NCBI GenBank assembly: GCA_947372535.1
Contig: CANBUA010000006.1
Span: 1 to 37,918 of the forward strand
Source: Burkholderiales bacterium
Lineage (GTDB): Bacteria; Pseudomonadota; Gammaproteobacteria; Burkholderiales; Burkholderiaceae
Length of the DNA: 37,918 bases
Reading direction: 5' to 3'
Under the pieces are notes generated by a model. It was not told where the DNA came from. It saw only the letters and a program-made list of their open reading frames with translations, and did not search any database. This document shows positions 8,897-16,661 of the stretch, one piece after another. Positions within the stretch are counted from its first letter, which is position 1; the number at the start of each line of letters is the position of its first letter. The translations under genes were made by a program, and so were the position numbers.

Positions 8897-9805
8897 TCAA
8901 GCCAGTGGACCGGTGGTGAAAGGCTCTGCTGGCTGTTTCTCGTCGGCCAGCCCGAAGCGCTCGTACTCGGCAATCACCTGCGCGCCCAGCAGGAGCAGCG
9001 TGGCCGCGATCTCCAGGCTCAGCAGCACGGCAATCGCCGTGGTCAAGGTGCCATAGACCGTGCCGATCTGGGACAGGGTCGCGAAATACCACAGCAGCAG
9101 ATGGCGAGAGACCTCCCACAGCAAGGCTGCGGCCACGGCACCGAACAAGGCATGCGACAAGGGCGGCCGCCCCACCGGCATCACCAGGTAGATGGACGCC
9201 AGCACAAAGACCTCACCCGCCAGGCCCAGCAGATAAAGCAGCGTGCCAGAGAGGCCCCCCAGCGACCACGTGCGCCACAAGAACACCACGTGCTTTTCAC
9301 CCAGCACCTGCAGGCTGCCCGCCGCCAGCGTGACGAAGAGCAGCCCGAAACCCAGGCTCAGGATGTAGGCATAGGGAATCGCCGCAGAGATCACCACATG
9401 CCGCCGCCGGACCGCCACCCGGTGGTGAAAGATCACCGACATCGCGTTCTCCAGTACCGTGAAGGCCAGCGAGCTGAAAAACAGCATGCTGCCCAGCAGC
9501 ACCCAGCCCAGCACCTCCCGGTGGCTCAGGAAGCGGGCCAGCTCCTGCACGATGGCACCGGACTGGCCCGGAATCAGCCATTCGAGGTAGCGCCCCACGG
9601 TTTGCAGCAACTCGGCCTGATCCAACAGATGCGACAAGGCGATGACCGAGAGGATCAGCAATGGCACGATGGACAGCAGCGCGTAGTAGGCCACCGCACC
9701 AGCCAGGAGCATGCCCTGGTTGGCCTTGAACGACTTCAGCACCGCCAGGGCGAAGCTGCCGGGTTTTTCAAGGATCAACAAGGTGTGTCGGCTGGCGAAT
9801 TTCAT
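8897..9805 (-). CDS. YihY/BrkB family inner-membrane protein
   Basis: This is a 302-aa integral membrane protein from ATG 9805 (TTG and GTG codons at 9826 and 9823 are possible but weaker). It has about six membrane segments and the family features: an N-terminal KANQGMLLAGAVAYYALLSIVPL block, LENAMSVIFHH in the middle, and WEVSRHLLLWYFATLSQIGTVYGTLTTA near the end. The family was once called ribonuclease BN, which is now considered wrong; it is probably a transporter or lipid-related membrane protein. The gene is divergent from the AI-2E family gene, with about 100 bp between the two starts. Confidence 0.92.
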   Translation of the reverse strand: MKFASRHTLLILEKPGSFALAVLKSFKANQGMLLAGAVAYYALLSIVPLLILSVIALSHLLDQAELLQTVGRYLEWLIPGQSGAIVQELARFLSHREVLGWVLLGSMLFFSSLAFTVLENAMSVIFHHRVAVRRRHVVISAAIPYAYILSLGFGLLFVTLAAGSLQVLGEKHVVFLWRTWSLGGLSGTLLYLLGLAGEVFVLASIYLVMPVGRPPLSHALFGAVAAALLWEVSRHLLLWYFATLSQIGTVYGTLTTAIAVLLSLEIAATLLLLGAQVIAEYERFGLADEKQPAEPFTTGPLA

Positions 9806-9907
9806 GGGGTAATGCAAGGACACCAAGGATGACTGGCGACCGCGAGGTGAGCGTTGTGTCAGTATCCCCTCAATGCCGATTCGGCGCTTCGCTTACCTTG
9901 CCACTTC

Positions 9908-11113
9908 ATGAACGCCCCTGCGCCCGCACCTGTTCCACCCGCCACCACGCCACCGCCTGAACAGCCGCCAGAGATGGCGGGCCTGGTCCAGCCCACTCCA
10001 CTGCCCAACGAGCCCCAACGCATGCACTTGCACATGCCGGTGGATGTGCGCAGCGTGTCGCTGGCCATCCTGGCGGTGCTGGGAACGCTGTTTGCGCTGC
10101 ATGTCGCCAGCGCTGTTTTCATTCCCGTGTTGCTGGGCATCATCGCCACGTATGCGCTCAGCCCCCTCGTTGACTGGTTGGAGCGATTCCGCCTGCCTCG
10201 CGCGCTTGGTGCCGCGCTGATCATCGGGGTCATCTGCACCACCGCAGGCTGGACGGCCTATTCACTCAGCGACGATGCCACCAACCTGCTCGAATCGCTG
10301 CCCGATGCCACCCAAAAGGTGCGCGATGCCGTGCGTGCGCGGCGTGGCCACCAATCGGCCATGGACAAGGTGCAGCAGGCGGCCGTGCAACTGGAGCAGG
10401 TGGCGCAGGAGAACGCGGTCAAGCCGGCCAAAGGCGTCACCCGCGTCACCATCGAACATGCGCGCTTCGACGTCAAGGAGTACATGTGGTCGGGCACCTT
10501 GAGCGTGGCCACGTCCATCGGGCAATTGCTGGCTGTCATCTTCATCACGTATTTCCTGCTGGCCTCGGGCAACAGCTTCAGGCGCAAGATGGTCAAGATC
10601 GCCGGCCCCACGTTTGCGCAAAAGCGCATCACCGTGCAGGTGCTCGATGAGATCGCCACCCAGATCCATAAGTACTTGCTGGTGCAGGTGTTCACCAGTG
10701 TGCTGGTGGGGCTGGTCACCTGGCTGTCCTTCATGGCCATTGGCTTGCAGCATGCGGCCGTTTGGGGTGTGCTGGGCTTTGTGCTCAACTTCATTCCCTA
10801 CATCGGGACCATCGTGCTGGCGGGCGGCGCCGCGCTGGTGGCCTTCGTGCAGTTCGGCTCTCTGGACATGGCCTTGCTCACCGTGGGCATCGCCATGGCC
10901 ATCCACACCATCTCGGGCAACTTGCTCACCCCTTGGCTGACCAGCAAGACCAACAGCCTCAATGCGGCCTGCGTCTTCATCGGCCTACTGGCCTTTGGGT
11001 GGCTGTGGGGTGTATGGGGGTTGCTGCTGGGCGTGCCGGTGCTGACGACCATCAAGGCCGTGTGCGACCACGTCGATGACCTCAATCCGATCGGCGAGTT
11101 GCTGGGCACCTGA
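9908..11113 (+). CDS. AI-2E/PerM family transporter
   Basis: This is a 401-aa membrane protein. I chose ATG 9908 because the upstream in-frame TTG (9854) adds residues without conservation. A Pro-rich cytoplasmic N-terminus (residues 1-45) precedes two membrane segments (SLAILAVLGTLFALHVA, VFIPVLLGIIATYALSPLVDWLERF). An extended soluble stretch follows (about 140-215), then more membrane helices including LGFVLNFIPYIGTI, a phrase typical of the family. The end, VPVLTTIKAVCDHV, is also typical. Members export autoinducer-2 or act as Na+/H+ antiporters; which applies here is unknown. It converges with the acyltransferase gene. Confidence 0.92.
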   Translation: MNAPAPAPVPPATTPPPEQPPEMAGLVQPTPLPNEPQRMHLHMPVDVRSVSLAILAVLGTLFALHVASAVFIPVLLGIIATYALSPLVDWLERFRLPRALGAALIIGVICTTAGWTAYSLSDDATNLLESLPDATQKVRDAVRARRGHQSAMDKVQQAAVQLEQVAQENAVKPAKGVTRVTIEHARFDVKEYMWSGTLSVATSIGQLLAVIFITYFLLASGNSFRRKMVKIAGPTFAQKRITVQVLDEIATQIHKYLLVQVFTSVLVGLVTWLSFMAIGLQHAAVWGVLGFVLNFIPYIGTIVLAGGAALVAFVQFGSLDMALLTVGIAMAIHTISGNLLTPWLTSKTNSLNAACVFIGLLAFGWLWGVWGLLLGVPVLTTIKAVCDHVDDLNPIGELLGT

Positions 11114-11118
11114 AGCGC

Positions 11119-11132
11119 TTGACTTCAGTCAA
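11119..11132. terminator. short hairpin between convergent genes
   Basis: TTGACTTCAGTCAA forms a 6-bp stem with a 2-base spacer between the stop codon of the AI-2E gene (11113) and the stop of the acyltransferase gene (11129-11131). The tight loop and lack of a T-run make it a weak bidirectional terminator candidate at best. Confidence 0.3.
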
Positions 11133-12046
11133 CTGGCCTCAGGTCTGCTGGCTGCTCGGGCCGGCGGCTTCATCATCAGCACGGCCTGTGCGTTGGGCAC
11201 GTGATGCATCAGCCGGGTCAACACCTGGCCCGGGCCGATTTCGCGCAGCGCCGTGGCGCCCTCGCCCAGCAGGTAGCGCATGCTGCGCGTCCACAGGATG
11301 GGGTGCACCATCTGCTTGACCAAGTAGGAGCGCAGCACCACTGGGTCGTCGCTGGGATAGGGGCGCCCAGTGACGTTGGCCACGACCCGCAGCCGCAGGG
11401 GCTGGAAGTCGATCTCGGCCAGGAAATCCTCGAAGGCTTCGCTGGCCTGGGCCATGTAGCGCGAATGGAAAGCGGCGCTGACGGCCAGGGGCACCACGGT
11501 TTGCGCACCGGCCGCCATGAGTGGCTGGGTGGCCCTCACGAGTTGATCGGTGGGGCCGGCGATGACGGTTTGGCCCTGCGCATTAAAGGCGGCGATGTCG
11601 ATGCCCGTCAAGTCATGTGTCTTGAGCACTTCCACGATCCTGGAAGGCGGCAGGCCCAGCACGGCGGTCATGGTGCCATCGCGGGCTTGCGACATCAGCT
11701 CGCTCTGCTTCTTGACCAGGCGCAGGCCCGTGAAGAAATCGTAGGCGCCGGCGGCCAGCAAGGCGTTGTACTCGCCCAGGCTGTGCCCGATGGCCACTTC
11801 CGGGCGGGCGCCGCCGGCCAGGGCCTGGTGGTAATGCAAGGCATTGACCACGTACAGGCAGGGCTGAAGGAAACGGGTTTCATTGAGCCGGTTGTCCGGG
11901 TCGTCACGGCACAGGCGACGCACGGAAAAGCCCAGCAGCTCATCGACCTGGGGCTCGATCGCCTTGAAGGCGTCCACCATGTCGAACAGGCCGTCACCCA
12001 TGCCACGCCTTTGTGACCCCTGCCCCGGAAACATGAAAACCAGCAT
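11129..12046 (-). CDS. stand-alone acyltransferase of the trans-AT polyketide type (AT or acyl hydrolase)
   Basis: This 305-aa protein has the FabD/AT fold: VFMFPGQGSQ at the N-terminus, nucleophile elbow GHSLGEYNALLAAG (Ser89), catalytic His194 in AAFHSRYM, and VANVTGRPY. Its wording (FSVRRLC, LYVVNALHY, GAYDFFTGLRLVKK) is that of trans-acting polyketide acyltransferases rather than housekeeping FabD. The Arg that holds the malonyl carboxylate in FabD (in LRGKFM) aligns with Gln114 (VKKQSELM). That change is associated with proofreading acyl hydrolases such as PedC, so loading of malonyl groups is doubtful. No PKS or FabG/AcpP gene adjoins it. An Sfp-type PPTase is encoded 3 kb away and could serve the same pathway. 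Confidence 0.85.
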   Translation of the reverse strand: MLVFMFPGQGSQRRGMGDGLFDMVDAFKAIEPQVDELLGFSVRRLCRDDPDNRLNETRFLQPCLYVVNALHYHQALAGGARPEVAIGHSLGEYNALLAAGAYDFFTGLRLVKKQSELMSQARDGTMTAVLGLPPSRIVEVLKTHDLTGIDIAAFNAQGQTVIAGPTDQLVRATQPLMAAGAQTVVPLAVSAAFHSRYMAQASEAFEDFLAEIDFQPLRLRVVANVTGRPYPSDDPVVLRSYLVKQMVHPILWTRSMRYLLGEGATALREIGPGQVLTRLMHHVPNAQAVLMMKPPARAASRPEAS

Positions 12047-12194
12047 TGTTCGCCACCTTCGAACACCGATCCCGAATCAGGTGCCCTGTATGAATGACAC
12101 GCGATGAAGTGGCCCGGGAAGGAGAGCGATCATCCCCGATGGCCAGTGTTCACGTCTTGTATGAAACCGGCGTCAGGTGTGAGCAACAGCTGCC

Positions 12195-12215
12195 CTTGTT
12201 TCCATTGGAAACGAG
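12195..12215 (-). terminator. hairpin downstream of the AraC-type gene
   Basis: CTTGTTTCC-ATT-GGAAACGAG makes a 9-bp stem (one G-T wobble) with a 3-base loop, 18 bp beyond the stop of the AraC-type gene. There is no T-run, so it could be a Rho-assisted terminator or only a stem in the leader of the downstream acyltransferase transcript. The rest of 12047-12232 shows no convincing gene. Confidence 0.35.
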
Positions 12216-12232
12216 GACATGCCGCTCGTTTT

Positions 12233-13078
12233 TCAAGTCGGGGGCTGCCCAAGCCACGCTTTGACTTTGACGAGCTCGCTGCGCAGGAAATGGGAAGGCG
12301 GGCCACCAAAAACTTCCTGAAACATGTGGCACATGTGCGCCGAGTCCGTGAAACCGGCAGCATGCGCGATTTCCGTCAATGACAAGCCCTGACTGAACAA
12401 GATGGCCACGCGGTGGGTCTTGCGCCAGAGCTGGTAGCTGCGCATGGGCAAGCCCACGGCCTCCAGGAAGATCTTGGACATGCGGTCGGGCGAGACGCCC
12501 ACCTTGGCCGCCAGCGCTTCCAGCGAATCGACCGGGTCCAGCAACCACGCGTCGATCTCAGCCTGACCACGCAAGCCCCGGCGCGGCTTGAGCAGTGGCA
12601 GCTGGCTGGCCGCGATCTGGATGAGGTTTTCATACAGCGCAGCCGCCTGGGCGATGTCCAGCTCACCACGGTAGGCCGCATCCATCGACGGCAAGTGATC
12701 CGCAAAGGCCTCGAATGGCAAGGCCACGGTCCCCACGTCACCGATGGCGCGAAACCGGACGAACAATGGGTGCAAGGGGTTGACCAGCAAGGCGATCAGC
12801 CTGGCATCGTCGGCGGTCAAGGTGCGCTCTGTCGAAGGGCGCGAGACCATGGCGGGCACCTTCATGACCAGGCCATCGGCCGATTCCAGCAAGGCCGCCT
12901 CGCCATTGGCATTGATGACGATCATCACGTAGAAGCGCAAGGTGAACGTGGCCGAAACGCTGGGTGTGGCAAACAGATGGCCACGCTCAAGGATGTAGAG
13001 GTGGTCCTTCATCACGTGCGCCATCCGTCCAAAGGCTGGCGCGGTCTTGGCGGTTGAGGTCATGGTTTTGGTCTGCAT
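12233..13078 (-). CDS. AraC-family transcriptional regulator
   Basis: About 281 aa from ATG 13078; a GTG at 13087 is three codons upstream, with only a 9-bp gap after the preceding gene. The N-terminal two thirds is a cupin-like sensing region (VMKDHLYILERGHLFATPS, NPLHPLFVRFRAIGDV). The C-terminal 100 residues hold two helix-turn-helix units: SLEALAAKVGVSPDRMSKIFLEAVG and SLTEIAHAAGFTDSAHMCHMF followed by FGGPPSHFLRSE, the classic AraC second motif. The effector is unknown. It is flanked by the acyltransferase gene downstream and the LTA-synthase-like gene upstream, all on the minus strand, so it may control either. Confidence 0.92.
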   Translation of the reverse strand: MQTKTMTSTAKTAPAFGRMAHVMKDHLYILERGHLFATPSVSATFTLRFYVMIVINANGEAALLESADGLVMKVPAMVSRPSTERTLTADDARLIALLVNPLHPLFVRFRAIGDVGTVALPFEAFADHLPSMDAAYRGELDIAQAAALYENLIQIAASQLPLLKPRRGLRGQAEIDAWLLDPVDSLEALAAKVGVSPDRMSKIFLEAVGLPMRSYQLWRKTHRVAILFSQGLSLTEIAHAAGFTDSAHMCHMFQEVFGGPPSHFLRSELVKVKAWLGQPPT

Positions 13079-13096
13079 CGCCGACACGCCATCGGC

Positions 13097-15037
13097 TCAA
13101 AAAGCGTGCCGCGGATTCAGTTGCAATGCACCTTGCTTGAAGGCGCGCGAGGCCGTCTGGTAATAGGCGATGGCCTCATTCATCAGCCGCTCATCGATCG
13201 CCGTGGGCGTGGCCGCCAGGGTGACCGGATCGATGCGGTAAGCCTCGACCTTGCGGCGCGGCAGCAGCACGGTCAACACCCCTGAGCGCAAGTAGCCCAA
13301 CTCCTGGTAGTTACTGATGAAGGCTCGGTTGGGGTTCTCGCCCGCCTCGAAGAAGGCGCGGCCGAAGAAGTGGTCATCACCGCTCTTGCCCATCATCTCG
13401 ATGATGGTGGGTGCCAGGTCAAGTTGGCTGACGATGTGTTTGTACACGCTCGGCGGCACGATGTCCGGCGCGTAGAAGATCAGCGGGATGTGGTAACCAT
13501 CGACCGGTAGCTTGCTCTTGCCGGCCACCGAGGCGCAGTGGTCCGCGATGATGACGAACAAGGTGTCCTTGAACCAGGGCTGCTGGCGGGCTTCTTCGAT
13601 GAACTGGCCGATGGCGTAGTCGGTGTACTTGACCGCGCCATCGCGTCCACCGGGGGACTTGATGTCGATGCGGCCATCTGGGTAGGTGTAGGGCCGGTGA
13701 TTGGACGTGGTCATGATGTGGGCAAAGAAGGCCTTGCCGCTGCGGGAGTCGACGTTCAAGGTCTTGATGGCATGCCTGAACAGCACCTCGTCGGCCACGC
13801 CCCAGACGTTCTCGAAGTTCACATCCTGCTTGGGAATGTCGGTGCGGTCGAGGACCTTGTAGCCATTGGCGTCGAAGTAGGCGTTCATGTTGTCGAAGTA
13901 GCCATAGCCGCCGTAGAAGAAGTACGAGTTCACGCCTTGGGGCTTGAGGATCTCGCCCAGCGTGGCCAGGTGCTCGTTGTGGGGGCGGCGCACGATGGCC
14001 TGACCCGGCACCGGCGGTGTGCCCAGCGAGAGCGACTCCAGCCCGCGCACGGTGCGGGTGCCGGTGGCGAACATGTGCTCGAACATCATGCCCTCGCGGG
14101 CCAGTTTGTCTAACCGGGGCGTGAGGTGGCGGGTCGCGCCATAGCTGTCCATGAAGGAAGCCGACAAACTCTCTACCGAGATCAGCACCACGTTCTTGGG
14201 CCGGCGCTTGAAAGGCAGAGGATCGTCGGCGTTGTCGCGATTGGTGGGCGGTTTGATGCCATCGCTGAGGGGTGGGCGCTTCACATCCAGCGCCTTGAGG
14301 ATGGCATCGGCCTGTGGCTGGGGCATGGTGCGGTAGAACTTGTCGTAGTCCAGCTCATTGCGCCGCATGGCCGCGGCCAGCGTGAACACGCCGTTGCCCG
14401 AGAGCTCATCGGCATAGGCATTGCCCAGCCCCTGCATCTGATCGATGTTGACCAGCAGCAGGCTGGCCCCCGGCAAGGCCACAGCGGCGCCCCACAAGGC
14501 CATGCGCTGTCGCATCGAGAACACCAGATCAGCCGAGCGATGCAAGGGCCTGTACAGCGCAAACGCCAGCAGCGCAGCCAAAGTGGCCAGCCCCAGCATG
14601 ATGGCCGGAATCGGGTAGGACTGGCGAATGTTGCCGATGACCTCCTGCGTGTAGAGCAAGTAGTCCACCGCGATGAAGTTGAAGCGGGTGGAAAACTCGA
14701 TCCAGAACGTGACCTCGGAGCCTGCGCCGACCAGCATGATCAGCAAGGCGAACCAGAACCACAGCGTGCGCAAACGCCGATGCCAGGCCAGGGCTCGCCA
14801 GCGGTTGGGCAAGGTGGCTTCATAGGCGAAAACCGGCGCGGCGGCGATGCTGGCCACGGCCAGGTCGAACATCAGGCCCTTGAGAAAAATGGCCGGCCAC
14901 AGGGCCAAGGGCACGGAACTCAGCCCCACCAGTAAAGCCAGGCCCAGCCTCAGGGCTGTGAATACACCGACCCAGGTCAGGATGATGAGCAAGGGCAGGC
15001 GCATGGGCGCGAGCAGGGAAGACCGGGAATCAGGCAT
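13097..15037 (-). CDS. LTA synthase-family (sulfatase-fold) membrane phosphoglycerol/phosphoethanolamine transferase
   Basis: This is a 646-aa protein with five or so N-terminal membrane helices (residues 15-200) and a large periplasmic alkaline-phosphatase-fold domain. The metal-binding start VVLISVESLSASF (Glu289) and the nucleophile region ATGTRTVRGLESLSLG (Thr329) are the pattern of LtaS/MdoB-like enzymes; FFAHIMTTSNHRPY and VIIADHCAS supply later metal ligands. In Gram-negative cells such enzymes transfer phosphoglycerol or similar groups to glycans or lipids in the periplasm; the acceptor is unknown here. The start (ATG 15037) lacks a clear ribosome site; ATG 15004 is the alternative. 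It is divergent from the PPTase gene. Confidence 0.9.
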   Translation of the reverse strand: MPDSRSSLLAPMRLPLLIILTWVGVFTALRLGLALLVGLSSVPLALWPAIFLKGLMFDLAVASIAAAPVFAYEATLPNRWRALAWHRRLRTLWFWFALLIMLVGAGSEVTFWIEFSTRFNFIAVDYLLYTQEVIGNIRQSYPIPAIMLGLATLAALLAFALYRPLHRSADLVFSMRQRMALWGAAVALPGASLLLVNIDQMQGLGNAYADELSGNGVFTLAAAMRRNELDYDKFYRTMPQPQADAILKALDVKRPPLSDGIKPPTNRDNADDPLPFKRRPKNVVLISVESLSASFMDSYGATRHLTPRLDKLAREGMMFEHMFATGTRTVRGLESLSLGTPPVPGQAIVRRPHNEHLATLGEILKPQGVNSYFFYGGYGYFDNMNAYFDANGYKVLDRTDIPKQDVNFENVWGVADEVLFRHAIKTLNVDSRSGKAFFAHIMTTSNHRPYTYPDGRIDIKSPGGRDGAVKYTDYAIGQFIEEARQQPWFKDTLFVIIADHCASVAGKSKLPVDGYHIPLIFYAPDIVPPSVYKHIVSQLDLAPTIIEMMGKSGDDHFFGRAFFEAGENPNRAFISNYQELGYLRSGVLTVLLPRRKVEAYRIDPVTLAATPTAIDERLMNEAIAYYQTASRAFKQGALQLNPRHAF

Positions 15038-15088
15038 GTCAGGGCGCCCTGTGGAAGTGGTGGCGGATTATCCGCCGCATTGGCCATC

Positions 15089-15955
15089 ATGGGGCATGTC
15101 AGATCCGTGGCCATTCAATGGGTAGACTTGGGCACCCACCATGAAAGACCTGCCTTGAGCCCAGCCCAGATCGTGTTGTCACCAGGACATGTGCATGTTT
15201 GGACGACCAGGCTTGATGACTGTCAAGACCCGGCCTTGCTTGAGCGGTACGCCAGTTTTCTGTCCGATGATGAGCGCGCCAGGTGGCAGCGTTTCGTTTT
15301 CCCGCGCGATCGGCAGGCCTTCCTGGTGGCGCGGGCCTTGGTGCGGTCGGTGCTGGGTCGCGTACTTGGTGTTCAGCCAGCGCAGTTGCGCTTCGATGCG
15401 GGTGAACATGGCAAACCACGCCTGGCCGATGCGTTGGTGTCCTCCACGGACGCACCGCTCTCATTCAACCTCTCCCACACGCGCGGCATCGCCATCCTGG
15501 CGGTGACCAGCGGCCTACGACAGGTGGGCGTGGATGTGGAGAGCACGGCGCGCCCGCCATCGCTGGACGTGGCCGAGCGATTTTTCTCCGCCAGCGAATC
15601 ACAGGCGCTGCGAGCGCGCGCGCCATCGGACCAAGCCGAGCGCTTCTGGTCACTGTGGACCCTGAAGGAAAGCTACCTCAAAGCCACTGGCCAAGGGCTG
15701 CATGCTGCCCTGGACGAGTTCAGCTTTCGCTTTTCTGACCAAGCCCGGCGCATCAGCTTGAGCGGGCAAGCCGGTTGGCAGGACTGCGCCAACCGTTGGT
15801 GGATCGGGCAATGGTTGCCTTCGCCTTCGCACATGGCCGCCCTTTGCATCGAACAAGGCGATCACCCGTCATCACCCATCATTCATGCGCATGAGTTGAC
15901 GCCCCTTCAGCACGAGCGCCCTGGCCCTTTGGCATTCATCCGGACGACTTCCTAA
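15089..15955 (+). CDS. 4'-phosphopantetheinyl transferase, Sfp type
   Basis: About 288 aa if started at ATG 15089. A TTG at 15155 preceded by GAAAG is also possible and would remove a non-conserved lead. The enzyme moves phosphopantetheine from CoA to carrier proteins. FNLSHTRGIAILAV, GVDVE (Mg2+ ligands) and FWSLWTLKESYLKATGQGL form the usual core, and FPRDRQAFLVARALVRSVL the N-terminal half. Its length matches the Sfp/Gsp type that serves polyketide, nonribosomal peptide or lysine pathways, rather than the short AcpS. It is the only gene on the plus strand in this block and is divergent from the LTA-synthase-like gene. No carrier-protein gene is present in the window. Confidence 0.9.
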   Translation: MGHVRSVAIQWVDLGTHHERPALSPAQIVLSPGHVHVWTTRLDDCQDPALLERYASFLSDDERARWQRFVFPRDRQAFLVARALVRSVLGRVLGVQPAQLRFDAGEHGKPRLADALVSSTDAPLSFNLSHTRGIAILAVTSGLRQVGVDVESTARPPSLDVAERFFSASESQALRARAPSDQAERFWSLWTLKESYLKATGQGLHAALDEFSFRFSDQARRISLSGQAGWQDCANRWWIGQWLPSPSHMAALCIEQGDHPSSPIIHAHELTPLQHERPGPLAFIRTTS

Positions 15956-15979
15956 AGGAAGGAAGAACAAGGGGCACAG

Positions 15980-16034
15980 GCAAAACCTGCCTGTTGCCGG
16001 CAGGACTTGCCTGTCGGCAGCAGGCCAAGGTTTG
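15980..16034. terminator. long imperfect inverted repeat between convergent genes
   Basis: GCAAAACCTGCCTGTTGCCGG at the left and TCGGCAGCAGGCCAAGGTTTGC at the right are imperfect inverted copies around a 12-base centre. They lie between the PPTase stop (15955) and the glycine-zipper stop (16039). This is a likely bidirectional terminator, though no T-run follows on either strand. Confidence 0.5.
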
Positions 16035-16038
16035 CCGC

Positions 16039-16563
16039 TTACTTGCCGTCGTGGTCGGAATCGCCCGGCACGGCGCGCTCAACCCGGTCGCTCAGGCGCT
16101 GCCAGGAGTCACGCGTAGCGTGCCTCGCCTTGTCCCAGGACAGGCTGGATTGGCCCTTGACGGATTCCCAGCGGCTGCCCAGGTCGCTGTCGACATCTTC
16201 GAAGTCACGGCCGATGTGGTCTTCGTAGGTGTTGACGCCATAGCGGTAGGCCGGGCCGTAGTCATCGTAAGTGGCCTCGGGCGTGACGTAAGGTCGGGTC
16301 TTGTAATTGGCTTGCCAATAGTCTTCCTCGACGTGCGGCTCGACACGGTGCGCCACGGCCTTGCCGGCCAGGCCACCGATGATCGCGCCCGCAGCGGCGC
16401 CAAGGGCCGTGCCGACCGGGCCGACCACAGTGCCGATGGCGGCTCCTGCGGCCATGCCGCCCGCAGCGGCGCCAACGCCCGTGGCCACGGGGTGAAAGTC
16501 TTTCTCGCCCGTGATGGGGTCGGCTGAATGGGGAATGTCCACGGTGTGGTCGTGACTGCTCAT
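16039..16563 (-). CDS. glycine-zipper protein, probably envelope or stress related
   Basis: This is a 174-aa protein. ATG 16563 has a strong ribosome site (AGGAGA, 6 bp); the frame further upstream to 16665 is not conserved-looking. Residues about 28-70 form a Gly/Ala zipper (GVGAAAGGMAAGAAIGTVVG, then ALGAAAGAIIGGLAGKAVA), able to insert in or pack against a membrane. The C-terminal part is acidic and aromatic (YDDYGPAYRYGVNTYEDH, then SSLSWDKARHATRDSWQRL). There is no classical signal peptide. Related proteins are common in Burkholderiales and are usually annotated only as hypothetical. Function is not known. Confidence 0.85.
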   Translation of the reverse strand: MSSHDHTVDIPHSADPITGEKDFHPVATGVGAAAGGMAAGAAIGTVVGPVGTALGAAAGAIIGGLAGKAVAHRVEPHVEEDYWQANYKTRPYVTPEATYDDYGPAYRYGVNTYEDHIGRDFEDVDSDLGSRWESVKGQSSLSWDKARHATRDSWQRLSDRVERAVPGDSDHDGK

Positions 16564-16661
16564 GTCGATCTCCTGTTGAGTTGGAAACGGACGGCAGGCT
16601 GCCAAGGCGATGCCTGCCGGGTCAGGTAGATTAGCAACCGACATGCCCGCAGGCACCCACA

